Assembly (NCBI GenBank): GCA_900556625.1 | Contig: USPQ01000031.1 | Location: 1-26,773 of the forward strand | DNA: 26,773 nt | Direction of reading: 5' to 3' | Source of the DNA: an uncultured Bacteroides sp. | Lineage (GTDB): Bacteria; Bacteroidota; Bacteroidia; Bacteroidales; Bacteroidaceae | In this document: positions 16,851-24,635 of the stretch, one piece after another | How the letters are laid out: each line of letters starts with the position of its first letter | Numbering within the stretch: position 1 is the stretch's first letter | Made by a program: the position numbers and the translations under genes | The notes under the pieces: model-generated | Database searches by the model: none | The model's input: only the letters and a program-made list of their open reading frames with translations | Told to the model about the DNA's origin: nothing

Positions 16851-17668
16851 ACATACTTAAACACTCAATAAAGAAATTTATATATGGTACGCTTCCATAT
16901 TATTTTATGAAAGGGTATAAGCCGGATTCTCCTTATCTGAAGTATTATAAATACATCAGAAAACATGGATATTCAAGACACTTATACGAATTCAAAGATG
17001 AGTATTTGAGTATGCCTGTTGATGTACGGAAAGACGAAAATAGGAATTTGTATTATGTACTAAAGGAGGATGGTAAACGCCTGTACTTCCAAAGAACAAC
17101 ACCTCCCCATAAAATCCAGAAGTATTACAGGGCGTTGATGATAGAGCAAGACCAACGCTCCGCACACCATTATTTCAATAATAATAAGGACGTAACGGGA
17201 AAGGTTTTTGTTGACGTGGGATGTGCCGAAGGATATTCTTCGCTGGAGATTATCGAAGAAGCCAAACATGTTTATTTATTTGAGCAGAACGAATCGTGGC
17301 TGGAAGCTATCAGGGCCACTTTTGAGCCATGGAAAGACAAGGTAACCATTGTTCAGAAGTATGTGAGCAACCGTAATTCTCCCAAAGAACAGAAACTGGA
17401 CGATTTCTTCAGAGACAAACCGGACGAGCATCTATTTATAAAAATGGATATAGAAGGGGCTGAGCGCCGTGCGCTGGCCGGATGTGAACAGCTTTTCCGG
17501 GATTGCAAGAAAATAGATTTCGCCATCTGTACTTATCACCTACATGATGACGAGGAGGTTATTTCTGCGTTTCTTGATAAACACAACTGCACATACAGAA
17601 ATCAAAAAGGATTTTTCAGACACAAGATCAGGAGTGTTGTTCTTCGAGGCAACAAGAAAGTAAATTAA
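16847..17668 (+). CDS. FkbM-type SAM-dependent methyltransferase
   Basis: A 273-residue protein. The SAM-binding motif VFVDVGCAEGYSS (120-132), the acidic residue of YLFEQ (143-147) and IKMDIEGAE (198-206) match FkbM-family O-methyltransferases. The N-terminal 110 residues, rich in Tyr and Lys, are an extension ahead of the catalytic domain. In a glycan operon it most likely methylates a sugar hydroxyl or the added substituent, possibly as a chain-end cap (inference). It overlaps the preceding GT4 by ATGA and is the last gene of the operon. Its stop codon abuts the stop codon of the opposing kinase gene with no base between them. Confidence 0.82.
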   Translation: MNILKHSIKKFIYGTLPYYFMKGYKPDSPYLKYYKYIRKHGYSRHLYEFKDEYLSMPVDVRKDENRNLYYVLKEDGKRLYFQRTTPPHKIQKYYRALMIEQDQRSAHHYFNNNKDVTGKVFVDVGCAEGYSSLEIIEEAKHVYLFEQNESWLEAIRATFEPWKDKVTIVQKYVSNRNSPKEQKLDDFFRDKPDEHLFIKMDIEGAERRALAGCEQLFRDCKKIDFAICTYHLHDDEEVISAFLDKHNCTYRNQKGFFRHKIRSVVLRGNKKVN

Positions 17669-18580
17669 CTACCGATAGTCAGAAGATAGCAAATCGCAAT
17701 AATCATACTTACACAAGTAGGTATCATAAATATGTTTTTCCTTCGCTAATAAATAATGCGAGAAGTGAGGCTCCCAGGAAAGGAACTTACGCGTAGAGCG
17801 ACATAAGCGGAACAATAAAATATGCGAAACGATATGTTTTGACTTCTCTTTTCGAGCTGCACGACGGTAAATGTAGTGGGTAAAGAACTGATCACTGTAA
17901 TAAAGAGCGAGCTTGACAGTAGCCGCCACATCCCAACCCCGCAAAGAAGCATATTCGGTCATTATATATGCCAGCACTTCCCGGGATATGCACAGACGGC
18001 ACATATTACGGCAAACTTTATCACAATCTATTTCCGGTAATAACTGCATACGGTTCACATCAACCAAAGAGAAGCTATATTCATTTGCTCCATTCTGATG
18101 AATCAGAATATTGCCGGGAGAATAGTCCAAATGTAAAATACCCGCCTGATGTAATGCAAAAGTGTAACGCGCGAACGCCAGTAACTTGTCTTCATTTCCC
18201 TCAACCTTACCGTCCATCAAATAACGAACGGTTTCACCATTGTCATAGCAACAAACATAGTAGCTGTTTGTAAGAAGACCTTTCTGAAATTGTTCGATCA
18301 TGGCAATCGGTTCCGGAGTATTGAAACCATGCTTCTGAAGTTCCATGGAATAGATATAGGAGCGGGCAGCTTTGGATTGGCGGAAATATGAATAGACAAC
18401 ACGATTAATGATGTGAGGCTTTTTAAAGCTTTTCACAACAACATCAACGTTATCCAGACTAATCCGTTTTAGAATATTACGCCCATCATACACCACCTTT
18501 CCTTCATCCGCAAAGAACTTGGGAATCTCCTCTATCTGTTTTTGCAAATGTGTGTACTTGGGATTTACAATCACTCTCAT
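17669..18580 (-). CDS. Lipopolysaccharide-kinase-like protein (WaaP/InaA/Kdo kinase fold)
   Basis: A 303-residue small protein kinase-like fold. VVVKSF carries the ATP lysine (Lys50), Glu80 is a candidate partner, HLDYSPGN (150-157) is the catalytic loop with Asp152 and Asn157, and LVDVNR (172-177) replaces DFG with metal-binding Asp174. This pattern is that of lipopolysaccharide kinases, which phosphorylate Kdo or heptose of the inner core in the cytoplasm. Bacteroides lipid A-core is known to carry phosphorylated Kdo, so Kdo is a plausible substrate (inference). It lies 112 bases after the galactofuranosyltransferase-like gene and has its own TATCTTTG promoter core. It converges with the FkbM gene with zero gap. 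Confidence 0.8.
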   Translation of the reverse strand: MRVIVNPKYTHLQKQIEEIPKFFADEGKVVYDGRNILKRISLDNVDVVVKSFKKPHIINRVVYSYFRQSKAARSYIYSMELQKHGFNTPEPIAMIEQFQKGLLTNSYYVCCYDNGETVRYLMDGKVEGNEDKLLAFARYTFALHQAGILHLDYSPGNILIHQNGANEYSFSLVDVNRMQLLPEIDCDKVCRNMCRLCISREVLAYIMTEYASLRGWDVAATVKLALYYSDQFFTHYIYRRAARKEKSKHIVSHILLFRLCRSTRKFLSWEPHFSHYLLAKEKHIYDTYLCKYDYCDLLSSDYR

Positions 18581-18616
18581 TACACTCTTCTATAAATCCT
18601 ACTTACAAAGATTGTG

Positions 18617-18624
18617 CAAAGATA
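18617..18624 (-). promoter_or_regulatory. -7 box for the kinase gene
   Basis: Read leftwards this is TATCTTTG, an exact TAnnTTTG match, 36 bases before the ATG at 18580. No -33 box was seen at standard spacing. It suggests the kinase can be transcribed apart from the galactofuranose genes upstream. Confidence 0.45.
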
Positions 18625-18692
18625 AAGAAATTAGGGCATATTCCGACTATATTTTTTTCTTTTATCGCAAAACTAAGATAAAAGGGGACAAT

Positions 18693-19730
18693 TTAGCCCT
18701 TTATTTCGACTCCCAAGTCTGCGCAGGCTTGCTTTATTGCCTTAAAGCAATAATATCCATGCGAAAGTTTATCGGCTATTTGCAATACATTTTTCTTCAT
18801 TTCCATGTATTGTCCTGCACTTATTTTAGGTAAAATATCTTCAAGTTCCGTCAAAGAAGAGATACATATACCCACATTGTTCTTCTTCACAAAAGGCGCC
18901 AGCCCGGCTTTCTCCCAAACGATAATCGGAAGACCGCAACGTATGTAGAGAGACATTTTATGAGGAGCGTTATATTGAAGATATTCTCCCAAAGCACCAC
19001 TTCCTCCCTCTAAAGAAGATCCATACCAGGCAAGTCCATATTCGCCTTCTGCCGTCGCTATCAGCTCGTCCGAAGAGACAAAGCCTTTATAATCAACTTT
19101 TCCTTCCAGTTTTTCGGTTTCAAGGCCACTTCCATAGAGCACTATATCATAAGAACGGGGAGAATTTGCCTGTTTATATAAGAAATCATTATGATAAGAA
19201 GACAAAGCACCGACAAACAGGATGCGGTTCGGTGATTTCGGCGAATCATTGCCGGCAACAGGTTGGCTATCGGATAAATAATCAAATATCTCCAATATTT
19301 GCAGCTTGGCCTTAATTCCATGTTCAAGCAGCCAGTCCCTCATACGTTCACTATGTACAATCACACAGTCCGAGTGATCCAAGCGCGCTATTTCTTGGGG
19401 GATAGTCAGCTTCTTACGACGAAAACTACCCAAATCATGAATCAACGTCACCACCTTGCAGCCACGTAGATGAGCCATATTGCAGACAAATGCATAATAT
19501 TTCTTCAAAGGATATTGCAGTACCAGCACATCACCTTTACGCAAACAGAGAATACTCTTCAGCACACTGAATAAGGTACGACAAAAAGCTACAACGACAT
19601 TTCTATACCGGGTTTGTTTCAGCCCGACATTCCGGAAGCCATGCGACTCCATTATCTGTTCAATGTCTGTTTTTGCTTTATTTCCGGCATTATCGACACC
19701 TCGGTAATTTCTTGATAGATAACAAATCAT
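18693..19730 (-). CDS. Galactofuranosyltransferase-like GT-B enzyme
   Basis: A 345-residue glycosyltransferase. The N-terminal pattern DNAGNKAKTDIEQ (13-25), LIHDLGSFR (95-103) and the C-terminal NAPHKMSLYIRCGLPI (253-268) match the WbbI-like family often annotated as beta-1,6-galactofuranosyltransferases. It begins 12 bases after UDP-galactopyranose mutase, the enzyme that makes the UDP-galactofuranose donor, which strongly supports the same sugar. It should act on the LOS core at the cytoplasmic face of the inner membrane. No transmembrane segment apart from a mildly hydrophobic stretch near residue 55. The linkage is not predictable from sequence alone. Confidence 0.78.
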   Translation of the reverse strand: MICYLSRNYRGVDNAGNKAKTDIEQIMESHGFRNVGLKQTRYRNVVVAFCRTLFSVLKSILCLRKGDVLVLQYPLKKYYAFVCNMAHLRGCKVVTLIHDLGSFRRKKLTIPQEIARLDHSDCVIVHSERMRDWLLEHGIKAKLQILEIFDYLSDSQPVAGNDSPKSPNRILFVGALSSYHNDFLYKQANSPRSYDIVLYGSGLETEKLEGKVDYKGFVSSDELIATAEGEYGLAWYGSSLEGGSGALGEYLQYNAPHKMSLYIRCGLPIIVWEKAGLAPFVKKNNVGICISSLTELEDILPKISAGQYMEMKKNVLQIADKLSHGYYCFKAIKQACADLGVEIKG

Positions 19731-19742
19731 AGGAATGATATT

Positions 19743-20852
19743 TTATAGTTCATTTTGCGCCAAAACCAATGCGGCAGCCACTGTATCGTCCATATCAAAA
19801 TAAGCGTATTGAGCTAAACGTCCGCCAAACAAGACTCCGGGAGTATGTATAGCCAACTCCTTGTATTTCTCGTACAACCGCATATTTCTCTCGTCATTCA
19901 CCGGATAATAAGGTTCGTCCCCGGAAGTGAATGCAGAAGGATATTCGCGGGTGATCACCGTATGCGGCTGCTTACCAAATTCGAAATGTTTATGTTCGAT
20001 AACACGGGTATAAGGAATCTCTCTTTCACAATAATTAATGACCGCATTCCCCTGATAATTTTCCATTTCCAGACGTTCGTGTTCAAAACGAAGACTACGG
20101 TATTCCAAATGCCCGAAACGAAAATCGTAATACTCGTCAATACATCCGGTAAACAATACTTTATCCACCAGCGAATCCAGTTCTTCACGAGCAGAAAAAT
20201 AATTCGTCCCCAAACGCACATCAGCTCCTTCAAACAAACTTTCAATCAGTTTATTGTATCCGCCTTTAGGAATACCCTGATACTCGTCATTAAAATAATT
20301 ATTATCATAAACGAAACGGAAAGGAAGTCGTTTTATAATAAAGGCCGGAAGCTCCGTTGCAGGACGCCCCCACTGTTTTTCCGTATATCCCTTGATTAGT
20401 TTCTGATAAATATCTTTTCCACAAAGCGTCAAAGCCTGTTCTTCCAGATTGGCAGGAGCCTGGATATGTGCATATTCGCTACGTTGTTCTTCAATCTTAT
20501 CCTTAGCCTCTTTAGGAGTGTTAACTCCCCATAACTTATTAAAAGTATTCATGTTAAAAGGCAGATTATATAATATGCCTTCATAATTAGCTAATGGAGA
20601 ATTAGTGTAGCGATTAAATGTTACGAAACGGTTCACATAATCCCAGACTTCTTTATTGTCTGTATGAAAGATGTGCGCTCCGTAAAGATGTACATGAATG
20701 CCATCTACATTCTCACAATAGATATTTCCGCCGATATGACTACGTTTATCTATAACAAGACAGCGCTTGCCCGCATCAATGGCTTGACGAACAAACACAG
20801 CCGCAAACAACCCTGCTCCAACTACCAGATAGTCATATTCTTTCATATACAT
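19743..20852 (-). CDS. glf: UDP-galactopyranose mutase
   Basis: A 369-residue flavoenzyme that converts UDP-galactopyranose into UDP-galactofuranose. The N-terminal FAD motif reads YDYLVVGAGLFAAV (6-19), followed by VIDKRSHIGGN (33-43), YGAHIFHT (57-64), NSPLANYEG and LPFNMNTFNKLWGV, all close to known bacterial Glf proteins. The segment GLFAAV has Ala where GLFGAV is usual, a conservative change. Either ATG at 20852 or two codons later (20846) could be the start. It sits 17 bases after a GT9 gene and 12 bases before the galactofuranosyltransferase-like gene, so galactofuranose is very likely a component of the glycan. Confidence 0.95.
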   Translation of the reverse strand: MYMKEYDYLVVGAGLFAAVFVRQAIDAGKRCLVIDKRSHIGGNIYCENVDGIHVHLYGAHIFHTDNKEVWDYVNRFVTFNRYTNSPLANYEGILYNLPFNMNTFNKLWGVNTPKEAKDKIEEQRSEYAHIQAPANLEEQALTLCGKDIYQKLIKGYTEKQWGRPATELPAFIIKRLPFRFVYDNNYFNDEYQGIPKGGYNKLIESLFEGADVRLGTNYFSAREELDSLVDKVLFTGCIDEYYDFRFGHLEYRSLRFEHERLEMENYQGNAVINYCEREIPYTRVIEHKHFEFGKQPHTVITREYPSAFTSGDEPYYPVNDERNMRLYEKYKELAIHTPGVLFGGRLAQYAYFDMDDTVAAALVLAQNEL

Positions 20853-20869
20853 TCAAAAGCTATTTATGA

Positions 20870-21901
20870 TTAATCAATGATTCCCTCAATCTTTGCAATC
20901 ACCTGTTCGGGAGTTATATCCCTCAAGCAAGCATAGTCGCCCCGCCAGCAAGGCTTCTGTCCATAAACCGAACAAGGACGACAGGATAAATCGAGTTGTA
21001 CTGTATTGACCGGTAATTGTTTCCACCCCATAAACCCGGCATAAGGATGAGTAGCTCCCCAAACGGAAACCACAGGTATATTCACCAGAGATGCCAAATG
21101 CATATTAGCAGAGTCCATAGACAACATCACATCCAGATGACTCATCAGATTCAGTTCCGTACGCATATTCAATTTACCGATCATGGAAACCACCGAAGGA
21201 TATTTGGCAATCCAGGAGTCAAAGACTTCCTGTTCGCTTTTCCCACCGCCAAACAGAAAAACTTTCACCGCAGGATTAGCAGCAAAATGAGCAACAACCT
21301 GTTCCTGCAATTCTAACGGATAAATCTTGCCCTTATGCTTGGCAAAAGGAGCAATACCGATCCATTTTTGTTTTCCTTTCGGTCCTGTCATCGGTTCAAT
21401 CTCTGCGAAATCACCCTTTCCTTCTCCATAAATAGAAGAAAAGTTCAATAAAACCGGCAGTCCCAACTTTTCTAACACATCAGCATAACGACGGAAAGAA
21501 CTTTTCTGGTTCTCCAGCACTTTATGACGGCGGCGAACCAGTTTCTTTTTTCCGGCTCTCCCTTTACAAATGAAAGCAACCGGTATATTGGCAAGGCGAA
21601 ACCGCAGACACAGATATTTCGAACGAAGTACGTGATGAAAGTCCGCCACGTAATCGAAATGCATTCTTTTCAGTTCCGAATAAAGGCTGTTCAATCCCCA
21701 TAGCCCTTTATGCTTACCTGTCAGATCAGCTCCGACAAAATTCACATTTTCAGGCAAACTTTGAAAAAGAGGTTGCCATACGGCACGACTTAATACAGTG
21801 ATTTCGTGCTGTGGATATTGCACAGCAAGCGAATGTATCACAGGTATTGTCATGGCTACATCGCCAAGAGCTGAAAAACGGATAATGAGAATACGCGCCA
21901 T
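20870..21901 (-). CDS. GT9 heptosyltransferase-family protein
   Basis: A 343-residue GT-B protein. The N-terminal RFSALGDVAMTIPVI (8-22) and the donor-site segment MDSANMHLA (262-270) followed by VSVWGATHPY (278-287) are diagnostic of the heptosyltransferase family that adds inner-core sugars. The C-terminus carries a four-cysteine pattern (Cys307, Cys310, Cys318, Cys325) of unknown role. Whether the sugar is a heptose is open, because the family name does not fix the donor. It starts 3 bases after the DUF4254 stop codon and is followed by glf, in a leftward operon beginning at 22510. Adjacent inner-core functions fit LOS assembly. Confidence 0.87.
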   Translation of the reverse strand: MARILIIRFSALGDVAMTIPVIHSLAVQYPQHEITVLSRAVWQPLFQSLPENVNFVGADLTGKHKGLWGLNSLYSELKRMHFDYVADFHHVLRSKYLCLRFRLANIPVAFICKGRAGKKKLVRRRHKVLENQKSSFRRYADVLEKLGLPVLLNFSSIYGEGKGDFAEIEPMTGPKGKQKWIGIAPFAKHKGKIYPLELQEQVVAHFAANPAVKVFLFGGGKSEQEVFDSWIAKYPSVVSMIGKLNMRTELNLMSHLDVMLSMDSANMHLASLVNIPVVSVWGATHPYAGFMGWKQLPVNTVQLDLSCRPCSVYGQKPCWRGDYACLRDITPEQVIAKIEGIID

Positions 21902-21904
21902 TCG

Positions 21905-22510
21905 TTATTTTTTTGCATAAAGCACCGGATTCAACGCCGGGTCGTTATACATCTTCATCTGTTTATATACTTTCATATATTTTCTTCCGGCTTCAATGTC
22001 TGCCAACAACTGTTCGATAGCAGAAGAAAGGTCTTTCTGCTGTTCCAACAGAATATTCAGCTTGGTCCGGCATTGCTCACGATGTTCTTCGGTAGTATCC
22101 GTACGTTCCACCTCCTGCTTCATGTGGTAAATTTTCAACGCAAGAATAGAAAGCCGGTCAATTGCCCATGCAGGACTCTCTGTATTGATAGTTGCATCAG
22201 AAAGCGGTTTAACAGCTTTGTATTTGTCCAAAAAATAACTATCAATCAGTTCAACCAGATCAGTACGGTCTTGATTGGACTTATCAATTCTTCTTTTCAA
22301 AGCCAGTGCTTCTACAGGATCAATTTGAGGGTCACGGATAATATCTTCGAAATGCCATTGAACGGCATCGATCCAATTTTTCAAGTATAAATAATACTCA
22401 ATCGTCTTCAACTCGTAAGGATTGTTCATCGGTGCATCTACACTGTCCGTTACGTGGTAATCAGTCGTCGATTTCCAAAAAATCTCGTTGCAAAGGTTAC
22501 TAAATGTCAT
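21905..22510 (-). CDS. DUF4254 protein
   Basis: A 201-residue, charged and probably all-helical protein that I recognise as DUF4254, a family of unknown function in Bacteroidetes. There is no signal peptide or membrane segment. Two conserved-looking patches are YYLYLKNWIDAVQWHFEDII (about 40-59) and RIDKSNQDRTDLVELID (about 70-86). It is the first gene of the leftward operon, with only 3 bases before the GT9 start, so the two are likely translationally coupled and may work together, for example as partner or regulator of an inner-core step (inference). A good -33/-7 promoter precedes it. Confidence 0.75.
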   Translation of the reverse strand: MTFSNLCNEIFWKSTTDYHVTDSVDAPMNNPYELKTIEYYLYLKNWIDAVQWHFEDIIRDPQIDPVEALALKRRIDKSNQDRTDLVELIDSYFLDKYKAVKPLSDATINTESPAWAIDRLSILALKIYHMKQEVERTDTTEEHREQCRTKLNILLEQQKDLSSAIEQLLADIEAGRKYMKVYKQMKMYNDPALNPVLYAKK

Positions 22511-22542
22511 AATCTTAACTAGCTTATAGATATATAATAGGG

Positions 22543-22573
22543 CAAATCTATGTAATATTTTTCAGACAAGCAA
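22543..22573 (-). promoter_or_regulatory. Promoter of the DUF4254-GT9-glf operon
   Basis: Read leftwards: TTG at 22573-22571, a 20-base spacer, then TAGATTTG at 22550-22543, an exact TAnnTTTG match 32 bases before the ATG at 22510. It diverges from the pdxB promoter core at 22597. Confidence 0.58.
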
Positions 22574-22596
22574 CCCTTTCTTACTTTTTTATTTCC

Positions 22597-22604
22597 TACC
22601 TTTG
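22597..22604 (+). promoter_or_regulatory. -7 box for pdxB
   Basis: TACCTTTG is an exact TAnnTTTG match ending 23 bases before the pdxB ATG at 22628. It also overlaps a GTG that would open a longer reading frame, which is why the downstream ATG is taken as the start. No -33 box at standard spacing. Confidence 0.5.
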
Positions 22605-22627
22605 TGGGAACTAAATACAGATTGTAT

Positions 22628-23671
22628 ATGAAAATTATTATAGATAATAAGATACCTTATATAAAAGAGGCTGTCCAGACAATAGCCGACGAAATAATCT
22701 ACGCCCCCGGAAAGGATTTTACTCCGAAACTGGTACAAGACGCAGATGCGCTGATTATCCGGACCCGTACTCACTGCAATCAGGAATTACTGGAAGGCAG
22801 CCGGGTAAAGTTTATAGCTACGGCAACCATAGGGTTCGACCATATCGATACTGAATATTGTAAGCGGGCAGGTATCGAATGGACAAATGCACCCGGTTGC
22901 AACTCAGCTTCTGTTGCCCAATATATTCAATCTTCACTCCTGATATGGAAGTCTCTCAGAAATAAGAAACTGGACGAACTGACTATTGGAATCGTAGGAG
23001 TAGGAAATGTGGGGAGTAAAGTTGCCAAAGTCGCCGAAGACTTCGGCATACGCGTTCTACTGAACGATCTGCCACGGGAAGAAAAAGAAGGAAAAGAATC
23101 CTTTACCTCTTTAAATAAGATAGCGGAAGAATGTGACATCATCACTTTTCATGTACCTTTATATAAAGAAGGCAAATACAAAACATTCCACCTGGCAGAT
23201 GAAGATTTCTTCAATTCGCTAAAACGCAAACCTGTTATCATTAATACTTCACGAGGAGAAGTTATCGACACGGGCACTCTCTTGAAGGCATTGAACAATG
23301 GTTCTATCTCAGACGCTATTATTGATGTATGGGAACACGAACCGGAAATCAATCGTGAATTATTAGAGAAAGTGATTATCGGCACTCCACACATTGCCGG
23401 ATATTCCGCTGACGGCAAGGCTAACGCAACGCGAATGTCGCTGGATGCAATCTGTAAGTTCTTCCATATAGAGGGAAAGTATGAAATTAACGCTCCCGCA
23501 CCCACCTCTCCTATCATTCATGCACAAAGTCAGGAAGAAGCATTGCTCCAAATATATAACCCTGTCGAAGACAGCGACTGGCTGAAAGCTCAACCGGAAC
23601 TGTTTGAAGAATTACGGGGAAACTATCCGTTACGAAGAGAAGAAAAAGCCTACATAATAAAAATTGAATAA
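22628..23671 (+). CDS. pdxB: 4-phosphoerythronate dehydrogenase
   Basis: A 347-residue D-2-hydroxyacid dehydrogenase, the second step of the DXP-dependent pyridoxal phosphate pathway. The N-terminus MKIIIDNKIPY is the classic PdxB opening and sets the start at 22628. TATIGFDHID (66-75) and APGCNSASVAQY (88-99) are PdxB-specific; GVGNVGS (124-130) binds NAD; the catalytic set is Arg209 (NTSRGE), Glu238 (WEHEP) and His255 (GTPHIAGYS). A C-terminal PdxB extension is present. It is a single gene, diverging from the DUF4254 operon and converging with the SGNH gene across 19 bases. It makes the cofactor used by the PLP enzyme in this locus, but that is a general need and not evidence of a link. Confidence 0.93.
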   Translation: MKIIIDNKIPYIKEAVQTIADEIIYAPGKDFTPKLVQDADALIIRTRTHCNQELLEGSRVKFIATATIGFDHIDTEYCKRAGIEWTNAPGCNSASVAQYIQSSLLIWKSLRNKKLDELTIGIVGVGNVGSKVAKVAEDFGIRVLLNDLPREEKEGKESFTSLNKIAEECDIITFHVPLYKEGKYKTFHLADEDFFNSLKRKPVIINTSRGEVIDTGTLLKALNNGSISDAIIDVWEHEPEINRELLEKVIIGTPHIAGYSADGKANATRMSLDAICKFFHIEGKYEINAPAPTSPIIHAQSQEEALLQIYNPVEDSDWLKAQPELFEELRGNYPLRREEKAYIIKIE

Positions 23672-23690
23672 AACAATTTCTCACATATAT

Positions 23691-24626
23691 TTATAAAGTT
23701 CTTTTCAACTCACCTGCTATCTTCCGAGAATGCATCACCACACCTTCCCTAATCAGATGATAACGCGAGTCATAGAACATACTATCAGGATAAACACAAC
23801 CGGAAGGTTCCAAATAATAAGGAAAGCCTATAGCCTTCAAACTCTCCGAGATACGGTTAATGGCCAAAGAATCATTTTGAAAAGAAGAACGACAATATGG
23901 AGGAGGCAAGAAGAAAATAGTCACCCCCCGCTCACTTAAAGTAGATATTTTCTCTTTCAAATCTATAAAAACTTTTTCATCGGGTGATACCATAGGTAAT
24001 GGGGCACTGTCCCAATGTCCGGCAGAAGATAGATTATAATGTCCGGTATAATCACCATATTCATTATATTTGGTACGAACTTCCATATTCTCCGGTATAT
24101 CTTCTATATCCATACCTATCCGTTTTACACGTTTACGAATCAAGCGATACATCGAAAAAAAATTATGTGTATTTACCATATTATATAAGGCCTTTCCCCA
24201 TTCATGCTTTATCAGATACATATCAGTCAGACCTTCATCCCCATAATAACTGCCCTCCTTAAGAAAATGATTATATTCTGCAGAAACGAGCAGCACATCT
24301 CCTTTTCGCAAATGGTCGTAAACCTCCTCAAACATATAATTCAATCCCAACCCGATATGTATTCCCATATTCACAGGTTCCAGATGTAATGTATCTCTCA
24401 GAATGGAAGAATCAAAGCCAAAGCGGGCGTTAGAACCACCTATTATTAGCAAGCGGGACTGATTTCCCAATTCTTCCAAACGCTTTTCTTTATCCAGTGC
24501 AGACGCATAATTCACATATGTCAAATCATCTTGCCATGCTAAAAAGACCAACGTTCCCCAACACAATGCATTAATAACAGCTACGGGAATTAATGCTAAA
24601 AGAAGATTTCTTAAGAACTTTCTCAT
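23691..24626 (-). CDS. SGNH-like membrane-anchored protein, partner of MBOAT
   Basis: A 311-residue protein with one N-terminal membrane anchor (about 9-31) and a periplasmic domain. LLIIGGSNARFGFDSS (59-74) looks like SGNH block I with nucleophile Ser65, and the C-terminal FYDSRYHL (284-291) provides Asp286 and His290. The pattern is like AlgJ/AlgX- or DltD-type proteins that complete O-acyl transfer begun by an MBOAT protein. The MBOAT gene ends 9 bases upstream, so a working pair is likely. The acceptor glycan is not known; the LOS made by the neighbouring locus is one option. It converges with pdxB. Confidence 0.72.
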   Translation of the reverse strand: MRKFLRNLLLALIPVAVINALCWGTLVFLAWQDDLTYVNYASALDKEKRLEELGNQSRLLIIGGSNARFGFDSSILRDTLHLEPVNMGIHIGLGLNYMFEEVYDHLRKGDVLLVSAEYNHFLKEGSYYGDEGLTDMYLIKHEWGKALYNMVNTHNFFSMYRLIRKRVKRIGMDIEDIPENMEVRTKYNEYGDYTGHYNLSSAGHWDSAPLPMVSPDEKVFIDLKEKISTLSERGVTIFFLPPPYCRSSFQNDSLAINRISESLKAIGFPYYLEPSGCVYPDSMFYDSRYHLIREGVVMHSRKIAGELKRTL

Positions 24627-24635
24627 ATTCCTTAT

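Noticed and set aside
22604..22627. Extended pdxB N-terminus from a GTG start at 22604
   Set aside because: The GTG overlaps the TACCTTTG promoter core, and the ATG at 22628 gives the standard PdxB N-terminus.
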